Below are positions 8,023 to 16,119 of a stretch of 64,000 bases of DNA, in pieces (within the stretch, counting starts at the first letter, position 1; every line of letters starts with the position of its first letter). The notes under the pieces are model-generated. The model was given only the letters and a program-made list of their open reading frames with translations. It was not told the DNA's origin and searched no databases. Position numbers and translations under genes: made by a program. The DNA is from an uncultured Chloroflexus sp. (GTDB lineage Bacteria > Chloroflexota > Chloroflexia > Chloroflexales > Chloroflexaceae). Where the stretch lies: contig NZ_CAKZNK010000057.1 in assembly GCF_937129525.1 (NCBI RefSeq), forward strand, positions 1-64,000. The letters are read 5' to 3'.

Positions 8023-8898
8023 TCAGCCATACCGGCGCGCAATCGCATCAACCTGCGCGCCATAACCTTCGCCAAACAGGTTGAGATGGTTGAGCAGATG
8101 GTAGAGGTTGTAGAGATCACGGCGTTCGTGATAGCCGGGCGCAAGCGGCCAGACTGCCTGGTAAGCGGCGTAAAAGCGAGCTGAAAAGCCGCCGAAGAGT
8201 TCGGTGAAGGCCAGCTCGGCCTCGCGGTCGCTGTACGAAATGGCCGGATCGATAACAACTGGCATTCCATCGCGACCGGTTATCACGTTACCGCTCCAGA
8301 GATCGCCATGGATGAGAGAAGGAACCCGCGGAACGCCGTCGAGCCACTGCTCGAGCCGGTTGAGCACCCGGTCGAGCGCCTGGCGGCGCGACGATGGCAG
8401 GCGACCATTGCGGCTGGCTAATTCAATCTGCGGCATCAGGCGGCGGTCGCGAAAAAAGGCGATCCAGTCGTCCATCCAGCCGTTGAGTTGAGGTGTGCCG
8501 CCAATAAAGTTGTCGCGGTCAAGGCCGTAGGCTGGCGCGGCGCAACGGTGGAGCGCAGCTAATTGCTCGCCTAACTGGACTGAATCGAGCGGTTTGCCAT
8601 CACTCTCAATCCATTCGCTGAGGACAAGGGCCGGCTGTTGTGCGTCAGCCTCACAGGCAAAGATGACGGTCGGCACGCGGATGGTATTGATCGCAGCAAG
8701 TGTGCGCAAACCGTGAGCTTCGGCGGCAACCATCGCTGCCGGAAGGCCGCGCGTTGCCCACTTGAGCGCGAAACGTTGTCCGCCAGCGGTGATGCGAGCG
8801 AGGTGCGCGCCAAAACTTCCGCCAAGAAGATCAACCCGCTCGATTGGGTGACCGAGCGCAGTGGTGACCAGATTGGCAACAGTTGGGGGCAGATTCAT
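8023..8898 (-). CDS. Fructosamine kinase-family protein (ketosamine-3-kinase-like)
   Basis: 291 residues from the ATG at 8898; an upstream in-frame ATG (8967) would add 23 unconserved residues. The sequence follows the fructosamine-kinase fold of the aminoglycoside phosphotransferase superfamily: LLGGSFGAHL as the N-lobe loop, FALKW with the ATP-binding Lys, the catalytic LIHGDLWSGNV, and VVIDPAISYSDRE as the Mg-binding segment. The C-terminal YNLYHLLNHLNLFG is typical. Such enzymes phosphorylate protein-bound ketosamines so that the sugar falls off (deglycation). Substrate not proven here. Confidence 0.88.
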   Translation of the reverse strand: MNLPPTVANLVTTALGHPIERVDLLGGSFGAHLARITAGGQRFALKWATRGLPAAMVAAEAHGLRTLAAINTIRVPTVIFACEADAQQPALVLSEWIESDGKPLDSVQLGEQLAALHRCAAPAYGLDRDNFIGGTPQLNGWMDDWIAFFRDRRLMPQIELASRNGRLPSSRRQALDRVLNRLEQWLDGVPRVPSLIHGDLWSGNVITGRDGMPVVIDPAISYSDREAELAFTELFGGFSARFYAAYQAVWPLAPGYHERRDLYNLYHLLNHLNLFGEGYGAQVDAIARRYG

Positions 8899-8975
8899 AA
8901 CCAATATCAACAGCTCAGACCACCGGAAGATGTGATGAATGATACGATACCGGCGCGGTGGCGTCAATGCGCAGA

Positions 8976-9001
8976 AGCGGCAACCTGATCAGGCTACCGC
9001 T
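8976..9001. terminator. Imperfect hairpin downstream of the PspC gene
   Basis: An inverted repeat centred on TGATCA with two mismatches in an 11-bp arm lies between the stop of the - strand PspC gene and the start of the kinase gene. It has no T-run, so termination is only a possibility. Confidence 0.3.
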
Positions 9002-9022
9002 TCTCTCCTACCGCGTTGCAGG

Positions 9023-9286
9023 TTATCGCAGCTTCTGGCCGGTGTACGGATCATACTTCCACTCACCGGTGGGATCTTGCATCGGTGGCGTGACTTGAGG
9101 CAACTCCTCCTTCGGCATAATGATCCAGAGCACGATGTAGATGAGCGGGCTGAGGCCACTCAATACAGCGAGCACAAAGATCAGGCGAACAATCGTGCTG
9201 TCAATGCCAAAGTAACGAGCAAGGCCGCCACAGACACCGCCGATCATGCTGTCGGTTGCGCTGCGGGTGAGACGATTGGTTGTCAT
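9023..9286 (-). CDS. PspC-domain membrane protein
   Basis: 87 residues. The PspC domain (about 5-62) has LTRSATDSMIGGVCGGLARYFG followed by a membrane segment ending in the VLWIIMP motif. PspC-type proteins sit in the cytoplasmic membrane and take part in envelope stress responses, although no pspA or pspB is visible nearby. A clear AAGGAG precedes the ATG. It is divergent from the exported protein at 9481 with a gap of about 190 bp. Confidence 0.9.
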   Translation of the reverse strand: MTTNRLTRSATDSMIGGVCGGLARYFGIDSTIVRLIFVLAVLSGLSPLIYIVLWIIMPKEELPQVTPPMQDPTGEWKYDPYTGQKLR

Positions 9287-9480
9287 AAGTTACTCCTTGG
9301 AGGTATTCAGGCTTCTTCGTTCCTGCCTATACGACGTTGCCGGCGTCAAGTTGTTGCAGGCAACCTGCAAAGTCTTCTCATTACTACTTCATTAGTTCTT
9401 CACAGTGTGGCTGTACATTGCAAGCAGCACTGAGCGTGCAGTGCATCGTTCCAGCAATACGAACACGAGGAGGAGACTGA

Positions 9481-10149
9481 ATGAAACGAGCATTTTTCAG
9501 CAGTCTGACTGGGATAGCTCTGGCGTTGAGCCTGCTCTGGAGTCAGCCAACGTTGGTAAGTGCAGCGCAGGCGACCGTATCCAATGCGGCGGTGGCTGAA
9601 TTGGGGTTAGGACGCGGCGGCGGTGGCTGGCGCGGGGTCGGTATGGTGAGTGTTGGTTACCTGGTGCGTACCCTCAGCACATTGACCGGGCTTGACGTTG
9701 CTACTATCCAAACCGAGTTGCAAAATGGCAAGAGCCTGGCCCAGATTGCGGCTGCGAATGGTAGCAGCGGCGATACCCTGGTGCAAACTGTGGTTGATGC
9801 CGCCAAGACCCGCCTCGATCAGGCTGTGCTCAACGGACGGCTGACTCAGGCTGCGGCAGATCAGATGTTGACCACGATTCGCGATCGGGCTACGACGCTG
9901 GTGAATGACACAACGCTGGGCGCGCAGGTATCCGATCGGGCTATCAAGGTTGGGCAGCGGAGCGCGTTGAGCTGGCTGATCCAGGCCGCCGCCGATCAGA
10001 CTGGTCTCGATGTGGCAACGATCCGGTCGCGGTTGCGCAATGGTGAGACGTTGCGGGCAATTGTGACCTCGGCGGGTGGCAATCCGCAAAGCGTGATCGA
10101 TGCGGCAGTTGACGCCTTCCGTCAGGCGGCGACGACGGCGATGCAATAA
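9481..10149 (+). CDS. Exported protein with internally duplicated helical domain
   Basis: 222 residues. A signal peptide (KR, then a hydrophobic stretch of about 8-22) is probably cleaved after VSAAQA near residue 30. The mature part contains two related blocks starting TGLDVATI: one near 66 (…QTELQNGKSLAQIAAANG) and one near 176 (…RSRLRNGETLRAIVTSAGG). The segment between them reads LTQAAADQML, as in DUF2680-type spore/envelope proteins of other phyla. The rest is helical and Ala/Gln/Thr-rich, with few charged clusters and no catalytic motif. The ribosome site is GAGGAGGAG. Function unknown; it may be a periplasmic or surface helical protein. Confidence 0.75.
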   Translation: MKRAFFSSLTGIALALSLLWSQPTLVSAAQATVSNAAVAELGLGRGGGGWRGVGMVSVGYLVRTLSTLTGLDVATIQTELQNGKSLAQIAAANGSSGDTLVQTVVDAAKTRLDQAVLNGRLTQAAADQMLTTIRDRATTLVNDTTLGAQVSDRAIKVGQRSALSWLIQAAADQTGLDVATIRSRLRNGETLRAIVTSAGGNPQSVIDAAVDAFRQAATTAMQ

Positions 10150-10193
10150 GTCAGATCAAGATCGACCGTATCCCATTCTGAAACGAATGGGTG

Positions 10194-10222
10194 TACCCTC
10201 TCCGCTAGCATTGGAGAGGGTA
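10194..10222. terminator. Hairpin between convergent genes
   Basis: A perfect 10-bp stem (taccctctcc/ggagagggta) with a 9-nt loop lies between the + gene ending at 10149 and the - sirtuin gene ending at 10245. The tail is TTGTGTATT. Confidence 0.75.
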
Positions 10223-10244
10223 TTGTGTATTCGACAGCACTATT

Positions 10245-10991
10245 TTATTGATGAAACGCTGCCGCGACCAGTTGCGGTAGCATCTCACCGGCTTTGCCAT
10301 AAATGGTGAAGAGGGGAGGACGGGCAGCAGTCTCTTGTTCGAGATTGAGGATGAGAACCGTTGCGTGGCGACTGAGGGCAATTCGTGGCAAGGACGCCGC
10401 CGGTTCAACGACACCGGAGGTTCCAATCGACATAAAAACATCGCAATTGAGCGCTGCTGCCCAGGCCGTTTCGAGCGCTGCGCGTGGTAACATTTCGCCA
10501 AACCAGACCACATCGGGGCGCAACAACCCTCCACAATTCGGGCAACAAGGCAATTCTTCCTCGTAATCCCAGGTTGAATGGATTGAGCCATCAACCGTAC
10601 AGCGGGCGCGGTGGAGGCTACCGTGCAGCTCGATCACGTTACGACTACCGGCGCGCTGATGCAGACCATCGATATTCTGCGTAATCAGGGTCAATTGCGG
10701 CACCAGATCGGCCAGTTGAGCGAGCGCGTAATGGGCCGGATTGGGTTGAGCGGCGCAGGCCTTGACTCGCCGTTCGGCATACCAGCGCCAGACCAGGGCC
10801 GGGTCGCGGGCAAAGCCGGCTGGTGAAGCCAGTTCTTCGGGGTTAAAATGTGACCAGAGCCCAGTCTGCGCATCGCGAAAGGTCGGAATACCACTTTCGG
10901 CGGAGATGCCGGCGCCGGTGAGCGTGACCACATGACGCGCGCTCCGCAAGTGGGAGGCAAACGTTGCAACGACCTGATCGAGACTGGTCAT
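10245..10991 (-). CDS. cobB: NAD-dependent protein deacylase (sirtuin, CobB-type)
   Basis: 248 residues from the ATG at 10991, which has GGAGGA upstream. The Rossmann motifs GAGISAESGIPTFR and TQNIDGLH are present, and the catalytic His is in IELHGSL. The zinc site is E. coli CobB-like, with one Cys in the first knuckle (ARC) and CCPNC in the second. WYAERR supplies the Tyr-x-x-Arg pair that marks class III sirtuins able to remove succinyl and malonyl groups (known for SIRT5 and CobB). Likely substrates are acyl-lysines on metabolic enzymes. Confidence 0.92.
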   Translation of the reverse strand: MTSLDQVVATFASHLRSARHVVTLTGAGISAESGIPTFRDAQTGLWSHFNPEELASPAGFARDPALVWRWYAERRVKACAAQPNPAHYALAQLADLVPQLTLITQNIDGLHQRAGSRNVIELHGSLHRARCTVDGSIHSTWDYEEELPCCPNCGGLLRPDVVWFGEMLPRAALETAWAAALNCDVFMSIGTSGVVEPAASLPRIALSRHATVLILNLEQETAARPPLFTIYGKAGEMLPQLVAAAFHQ

Positions 10992-11060
10992 AGCATTCCT
11001 CCGCAGGATAATTGCATTTGGCACTCAACGCGCAGCGCGGTTGCAAAGATTGTCCGGGTA

Positions 11061-11585
11061 TCATGGTTGCCACGATGGTTTAAAGACCAGCTCAAATCGG
11101 CAAGTGCGCTGGTGGTTAAACGTTACCTGCCAGACTCCGCAGGTCGGCGCAGGATTACCACCGTGATACACGTGTTTACTGAGATCGATCTGATCATGGC
11201 TAAGTTCGAGTAGCAGAGCGCGGATCGGCGAGCCGTGCGTCACGATTCCAACTCGTTGATACGGCGAATCGTTCAAGCCGGCCAGCAATTCGCGGGCGCG
11301 TGCGCGCACCTGTTCGAATGACTCGTTTGGCGCATGTTCTTGCGCCAGCGTTGTGAATGTAACCGGTAAGCCAAGCGCATCAACCAGCACCTCAGCCGTC
11401 TGCGTAGTGCGCGCGAACGGCGACACCAGCAGCAACTCGACGCCTTTGTCGGCCAGGAAGATGGCAACCTGTCGCGCCTCGGCACGACCACGTTCGGAGA
11501 GATCGGGACCTGGTGGCAACTGATACGGGATGGCTGGATTGGAAACAGGTTGCCCGTGACGAATAAGAAAGAGATCAGAAAGCAC
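11061..11585 (-). CDS. Histidine phosphatase-superfamily protein (phosphoglycerate mutase-like)
   Basis: 174 residues starting at a GTG (11585) preceded by AAGGAA. The catalytic RHG is at residues 9-11, and the second motif ELLLVSPFARTTQTAEVL supplies the conserved phosphate-binding Arg. The late motif VGIVTHGSPIRALL supplies the second catalytic His. Members dephosphorylate small molecules such as alpha-ribazole phosphate, phosphoserine or sugar phosphates; the substrate cannot be chosen here. It lies 69 bp upstream of the sirtuin gene on the same strand. Confidence 0.88.
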   Translation of the reverse strand: MLSDLFLIRHGQPVSNPAIPYQLPPGPDLSERGRAEARQVAIFLADKGVELLLVSPFARTTQTAEVLVDALGLPVTFTTLAQEHAPNESFEQVRARARELLAGLNDSPYQRVGIVTHGSPIRALLLELSHDQIDLSKHVYHGGNPAPTCGVWQVTFNHQRTCRFELVFKPSWQP

Positions 11586-11654
11586 TGCTATTCCTTACAC
11601 CTTGATGTAGCAACGATAATCAGGTATCATCGAGAAGTAGTGTACCATAGTTAA

Positions 11655-11683
11655 TTGACGGGGCGAATTGCAACATATACAAT
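11655..11683 (+). promoter_or_regulatory. Predicted sigma-70 promoter of the ArsA gene
   Basis: TTGACG (11655-11660), a 17-bp spacer and TACAAT (11678-11683) match the housekeeping consensus. Transcription would start near 11690, about 60 bases before the chosen ATG. Confidence 0.55.
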
Positions 11684-11751
11684 TGATGCGGCGTCGCATC
11701 AGTAAGAAGAGCGACTTTCTTTATGGCGACAGACAGGTAAAGGATGCATCA

Positions 11752-12957
11752 ATGCGGCTGATCCTCTATCTCGGCAAGGGTGGCGTCGGCAAGACTACGA
11801 CCTCGGCAGCGACAGCAGTGCGCGCGGCGGAGCTTGGCTATCGCACACTTGTGGTAAGCACTGATGTGGCGCATAGTCTGGCCGATGCTCTTGATACTCC
11901 ATTGGGATCGCTGCCGACCCAGATCGGAGAACGACTGTGGGGGCAAGAGATTAACGTACTCGATGAGGTTCGTCAACATTGGGGCGAGTTGCGGGTATAC
12001 CTGAGCAATCTCCTGCGCCGTCGAGGAGTTGATGAAGTAGCTGCCGAAGAACTGGCAATCATTCCCGGCATGGAAGAGGTTGTCAGCCTTCTGCATATTC
12101 GGCGGCAGGCCCGTGAGGGCAATTTTGACGTGGTGATTGTTGACGCTGCGCCAACCGGCGAGACAGTTCGGCTCTTGACGATGCCGGAAACCTTTCAGTG
12201 GTACGCTGCGCGGGTGATGGACTGGGAACCAACCACGCTAAAAGTTGCGCGTCCGCTGGTCAAGCAACTGGTGCCGGCAACCGATGTCTTTGCCAAGCTC
12301 GAACGATTGACCAAGGGTGTGGAGGCGTTGCGAGCGACGCTTACCGATCCGCAGATCAGCTCGTACCGATTGGTGGTCAATCCTGAGCGGATGGTAATTA
12401 AAGAGGCGCAACGGGCTTCGACCTATCTGGCCTTATTTGGCTATCCGGTTGATGGGGTTGTGCTCAACCGGGTGTTACCGATGGATCAGGTCGAGGGCGC
12501 GTTTATGCAGGAGCTGGCTCGAATCCAGCAAGGCTATCGCCAGATGGTTTACGATCTCTTCCGCCCGCTACCGATCTGGGAAAGTCCCTACTATGCGCGA
12601 GATCTGGCCGGTATCAAAGATCTGGCAATGGTCGGGCAGCAGTTATTCGGCGAGGATGATCCGGTCAAGGTACACTTCATCGGCAAGACGCAAGAGATCG
12701 TCAGGCAAGGTGATGAATATGTGCTGCGCTTGCCGCTGCCTCATGTTGAGATCGGCAAGGTGTCGATGACGAAGCGCGGCGACGAGTTGTTTATTGAGAT
12801 CGGCAACTTCCGTCGCGATATGTTGCTCCCGACCACGCTGGCTGAGCGTCCGGCGCGGCGAGCATACTTCCGCAATGGAGTGCTGGAGGTGTTCTTTGGG
12901 CCACCGGAGCCGTTGCCGCTGGCAACCAATGAGCAAGAGGAGTCGGCTACTCCATGA
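11752..12957 (+). CDS. ArsA/Get3-family ATPase
   Basis: 401 residues from the ATG at 11752, placed so that the P-loop GKGGVGKTTT falls at residues 8-17, as in the family. The switch I-type DVAHSLADAL and the A-loop-like DAAPTGETVRLL segments are present. After the ATPase domain (about 1-300) comes a small C-terminal beta domain (about 320-390, LPHVEIGKVSM…GDELFIEIGNFRR) of the ArsA-HSP20 type. There is no arsB or arsR nearby, so an arsenite-pump role is unlikely; such single-domain proteins are often suspected chaperones or targeting factors. The stop overlaps the arginase start (ATGA). Confidence 0.88.
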   Translation: MRLILYLGKGGVGKTTTSAATAVRAAELGYRTLVVSTDVAHSLADALDTPLGSLPTQIGERLWGQEINVLDEVRQHWGELRVYLSNLLRRRGVDEVAAEELAIIPGMEEVVSLLHIRRQAREGNFDVVIVDAAPTGETVRLLTMPETFQWYAARVMDWEPTTLKVARPLVKQLVPATDVFAKLERLTKGVEALRATLTDPQISSYRLVVNPERMVIKEAQRASTYLALFGYPVDGVVLNRVLPMDQVEGAFMQELARIQQGYRQMVYDLFRPLPIWESPYYARDLAGIKDLAMVGQQLFGEDDPVKVHFIGKTQEIVRQGDEYVLRLPLPHVEIGKVSMTKRGDELFIEIGNFRRDMLLPTTLAERPARRAYFRNGVLEVFFGPPEPLPLATNEQEESATP

Positions 12958-13862
12958 CCGTGGGATCACGAATCGCTATCATCGGCGTGCCAATCGATCT
13001 GGGGGCCGGGCGGCGCGGTGTTGATATGGGGCCAAGCGCGATCCGGTATGCCGGTTTGAGCCGGCGGCTCTGTGAGCTGGGGCATCACGTGATCGATTTT
13101 GGCAATCTGGCAACGCCGATGGTAGAGACAACGCCGTTACCGCCACCCGATTCCCGCCTTCGCTACCTCGAACCGATTGCGGAGGTCTGCGCGCATCTTG
13201 CCAATCTGGTAGCCGATGTTGCTGCGCAAGCGATGTTACCGCTGATTCTGGGCGGCGATCACAGTATTGCTATCGGTTCGGCGAGTGGCAGCGCCCGTTA
13301 TCGCCGTCTCGGCCTGATCTGGATCGATGCTCACGCCGACTTCAACGATGAGCGAACAACACCGAGCGGTAACATTCATGGCATGCCGCTGGCCGTGCTG
13401 ACCGGGCGCGGCCATCCGTTGCTTACCGGCCTTGCTGGTCGTGTGCCGGCATTTGAACCGGGTCAGGTGGTGTTGATTGCGGTACGCGATCTTGATCCGC
13501 TAGAGCGAGAGGCGCTGCGCGCTGCGTCAGTGACGGTCTTCACGATGCACGATATTGACCGTCGTGGCATGGCCGCAGTCATGGAGCAAGCGCTGACCAT
13601 CGCCACGCAAGCGGCTGACGGTTTTCATCTCAGTTTTGATCTCGACGTGGTTGATCCACGCGAAGCGCCTGGCGTGGGCACGCCGGTCAATGGCGGCATC
13701 TCAGCGCGCGAAGCTCATCTGGCTATGGAACTAATTGCCGAGAGTGGCGCTCTGCGTAGCCTCGACATCGTTGAAGTGAACCCGATTCTGGACGAACGCA
13801 ATGCGACTGCTGAGCTGGCCGTTGAGCTAACGTTGTCGGCATTGGGGAAACGGATCTTGTAG
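12954..13862 (+). CDS. rocF: Arginase/agmatinase-family ureohydrolase, likely arginase
   Basis: 302 residues. All manganese-binding motifs are intact: GGDHSIAIG, DAHADFN and DLDVVDP, plus SGNIHGMPL, which matches the arginase rather than the agmatinase pattern. It hydrolyses L-arginine to ornithine and urea. The ATG overlaps the ArsA stop by four bases, and GAGGAG lies just upstream inside the ArsA gene, so translation is coupled. No urease or ornithine aminotransferase gene is in the window. Confidence 0.92.
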   Translation: MTVGSRIAIIGVPIDLGAGRRGVDMGPSAIRYAGLSRRLCELGHHVIDFGNLATPMVETTPLPPPDSRLRYLEPIAEVCAHLANLVADVAAQAMLPLILGGDHSIAIGSASGSARYRRLGLIWIDAHADFNDERTTPSGNIHGMPLAVLTGRGHPLLTGLAGRVPAFEPGQVVLIAVRDLDPLEREALRAASVTVFTMHDIDRRGMAAVMEQALTIATQAADGFHLSFDLDVVDPREAPGVGTPVNGGISAREAHLAMELIAESGALRSLDIVEVNPILDERNATAELAVELTLSALGKRIL

Positions 13863-14437
13863 GTAGTGGGTTTGTCTGGTCAGCCAGATTCGGGCGCAGA
13901 GAGGGTGCGGTCGTCTCTGTGCCAATAACTATATTCCTGTTCCTTACCCCATATTGATCATCTCGCGGCTGCGGCGGCTCCGGCAGCAATGCGATGCCTG
14001 AAAGGGTTGACACGCCGCCGGAGTGGGTCGTGATGAGAGGTCGGGAGGCGCGAATGCCAACCGCGCCTCAATCCTTTGCCTGAGAGAGTGGCTGGCAACG
14101 TTGCCTGGCCACCTCGCCGCCGATGTGCGCTCACGCCACGCCTGGCTCACACCGTCAAGATCAATTCATTCCCCTCTTGGTTTGCATTGTCATTCCAGGA
14201 GTGTTTGTGTAGCTGCGACGATCTCTTGCGCCGTTGTCAGGGTGGAAACGGCGCCGGAACCGGTTCTTCAGCGCGGGGGATGGTAGCTTGGCGCGGGCGC
14301 AGCGCAGCGGCAATGAATCGGCGATGGTGAAAAGGGTTGTCTGCTGACGGAATGGGGTGTGATAACGACCGGTGAAATGTCGGAACTGGTCAGGGGGTGA
14401 TAACCATAGCTCAACCAGGCGGGCACTATCTTCATGC
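13863..14437. other. Long intergenic region with two strong hairpins
   Basis: No convincing gene is seen. Two hairpins stand out. One is aggcgcg/cgcgcct at 14046-14068. The other is an interrupted one at 14089-14112 (gtggc…gccac, with ggcaa/ttgcc inside). The bases between them (cctttgcctgagagag) resemble, on the - strand, the CTCTCAGGCAAAGGA segment of a glycine riboswitch, but no gene follows on that strand. Possible structured RNA; nothing proven. Confidence 0.4.
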
Positions 14438-14464
14438 TTGAAAAATTGTTTCTTGTGTTATAAT
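14438..14464 (+). promoter_or_regulatory. Predicted promoter of malQ
   Basis: TTGAAA at 14438-14443 and TATAAT at 14459-14464 are separated by 15 bp, slightly short. This AT-rich patch lies 47 bases before the malQ ATG. Confidence 0.45.
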
Positions 14465-14510
14465 TGCAAATACAACAAAATAGTTCATGAGCGCTCATTG
14501 AGGTGACACC

Positions 14511-16031
14511 ATGTACGATCGGCGGGTCAGTGGTATTCTGCTCCATCCCTCGGCATTGCCGGGGCGTGGCGGAATTGGCGATATTGGCGATTCGGCGTAT
14601 CGATTTGTTGATTGGTTGGTGACGGCCAAACAGCGACGCTGGCAAATTATGCCGCTGGGGCCGACCAGTTACGGCGACTCACCGTATGCCGGTCTGTCGG
14701 CGTTAGCTGGCAATCCACTGCTTATCTCGCTCGACCAGCTCGCAAGGGAAGGATGGCTTGACGAAAGCGCATTGCATGGCGCGCCGGGCGCTTACGGTGA
14801 TTGGATCGATTACGGCGCCGTCATCCCGTGGAAGCTGACTCGCCTGGAGCGGGCATTTGCCCGCTTTATGGCGCATGCAGATGCGACGCAGCGCATGGCG
14901 TTCGAGCAGTTTTGCGCCGAACAGCAAGCCTGGCTCGATACCTTCGCGCTGTTTGCGGCTCTGAAAGAGGTATACCAGGGGGCGCCGTGGAATCACTGGG
15001 AGCCGGCGCTGGTTCGTCGCGATCCAGCCGCGTTGACTGCTGCGAGGCAGCAACTCACCGACCGGGTGGGGTTTCATCAGTTTTTGCAGTGGATCTTTTT
15101 TACTCAGTGGGCATCGTTGCGCCGTTATGCCAATGAGCGTGGCATTCAGATTATTGGTGATCTGCCGATCTTTGTCGCTTTTGATAGCGCTGATGTGTGG
15201 GCGAATCCGGACATTTTTTACCTTGACGATACCGGTCATCCGACGGTCGTTGCCGGTGTGCCGCCTGATTATTTCAGTCCAACCGGGCAGCGTTGGGGCA
15301 ATCCGCTGTATCGATGGGATGTGCTGGCCCGGCGCGGTTACGACTGGTGGATCGAACGCTTCCGCATGCTCTTCAAGCTGGTCGATATTGCGCGGATTGA
15401 TCACTTTCGCGGTTTTGCCGCTTACTGGGAGGTGCCGGCGCAGGCAGAGACGGCGTTATCCGGACGTTGGGTCCCCGGGCCGGGCGCAGCATTGTTTGAA
15501 GCGGTGCGGGCAGCGTTGGGGCGATTACCGATTATTGCCGAGGATCTCGGCCTGATCACTCCTGATGTGGATGAGCTGCGCCGTCATCTTGGTTTTCCGG
15601 GGATGGCAGTATTGCAGTTTGCCTGGGGGAGTGACGCGACGAGCGCCTACCTTCCGCACAACTACACGCGCGATCTGGTCGTCTATACCGGCACGCATGA
15701 CAATGACACGACGGTTGGCTGGTGGTCATCGCTCAACGAACCCGCGCGGCAGCGTGTGCGTGACTATCTAGGAGCGCGCGACGAGCACATTGCCTGGGAT
15801 TTCATTCGCGCTGCTTTGATGTCGGTAGCCGATACAGTGATCATCCCGATGCAAGATGTGCTGGGTCTCGGTTCGTGGGCGCGGCTCAACCTGCCGGGAC
15901 GGGCCGAAGGTAATTGGGCATGGCGTATGCGGCCCGACCAGCTCAATTTCGACCTGGCTCATCATCTGGCCTATCTGACTGCCCTCTACGGACGCGAACC
16001 CTTGCCTGAGAAGGAACCGGCGCAGTATTGA
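14511..16031 (+). CDS. malQ: 4-alpha-glucanotransferase (amylomaltase, GH77)
   Basis: 506 residues, full length for the family. The N-terminal GILLHPSALPGRGGIGDIG and the SPYAGLSA segment are typical. GH77 catalytic motifs are present: RIDHFRGFAAYWEVP (nucleophile Asp), IIAEDLG (acid/base Glu) and GTHDNDT (transition-state Asp). It transfers alpha-1,4-glucan segments between maltooligosaccharides in glycogen or maltodextrin turnover. GAGGTGA precedes the ATG. No other glycogen genes are adjacent, so it appears monocistronic. Confidence 0.95.
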   Translation: MYDRRVSGILLHPSALPGRGGIGDIGDSAYRFVDWLVTAKQRRWQIMPLGPTSYGDSPYAGLSALAGNPLLISLDQLAREGWLDESALHGAPGAYGDWIDYGAVIPWKLTRLERAFARFMAHADATQRMAFEQFCAEQQAWLDTFALFAALKEVYQGAPWNHWEPALVRRDPAALTAARQQLTDRVGFHQFLQWIFFTQWASLRRYANERGIQIIGDLPIFVAFDSADVWANPDIFYLDDTGHPTVVAGVPPDYFSPTGQRWGNPLYRWDVLARRGYDWWIERFRMLFKLVDIARIDHFRGFAAYWEVPAQAETALSGRWVPGPGAALFEAVRAALGRLPIIAEDLGLITPDVDELRRHLGFPGMAVLQFAWGSDATSAYLPHNYTRDLVVYTGTHDNDTTVGWWSSLNEPARQRVRDYLGARDEHIAWDFIRAALMSVADTVIIPMQDVLGLGSWARLNLPGRAEGNWAWRMRPDQLNFDLAHHLAYLTALYGREPLPEKEPAQY

Positions 16032-16038
16032 AGCCAAA

Positions 16039-16067
16039 GGCGGCGAGGATGAAATATCCTCGCCGCC
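16039..16067. terminator. Hairpin between convergent malQ and sigma factor genes
   Basis: A perfect 11-bp stem (ggcggcgagga/tcctcgccgcc) with a 7-nt loop is followed by CGTTATTAAT. Both flanking genes end within 90 bases. Confidence 0.8.
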
Positions 16068-16119
16068 CGTTATTAATGATAAGCGCGCTGCGCAGTTTGT
16101 CGATAACAGTCAGCTCTGG

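Noticed and set aside
11752..12957. Arsenite efflux ATPase
   Set aside because: There is no arsB, arsR or arsC nearby, the ATPase is single-domain, and it is coupled to arginase; only the family name is kept.
14030..14180. Functional glycine riboswitch on the - strand
   Set aside because: Only a short stretch matches; the GCCGAAGG-type core is missing and the only downstream sequence on that strand is the antisense of the arginase gene.
14023..14330. Small + strand protein-coding genes in the gap before malQ
   Set aside because: The frames overlap the hairpins, have no ribosome site, and their composition is that of random translation.
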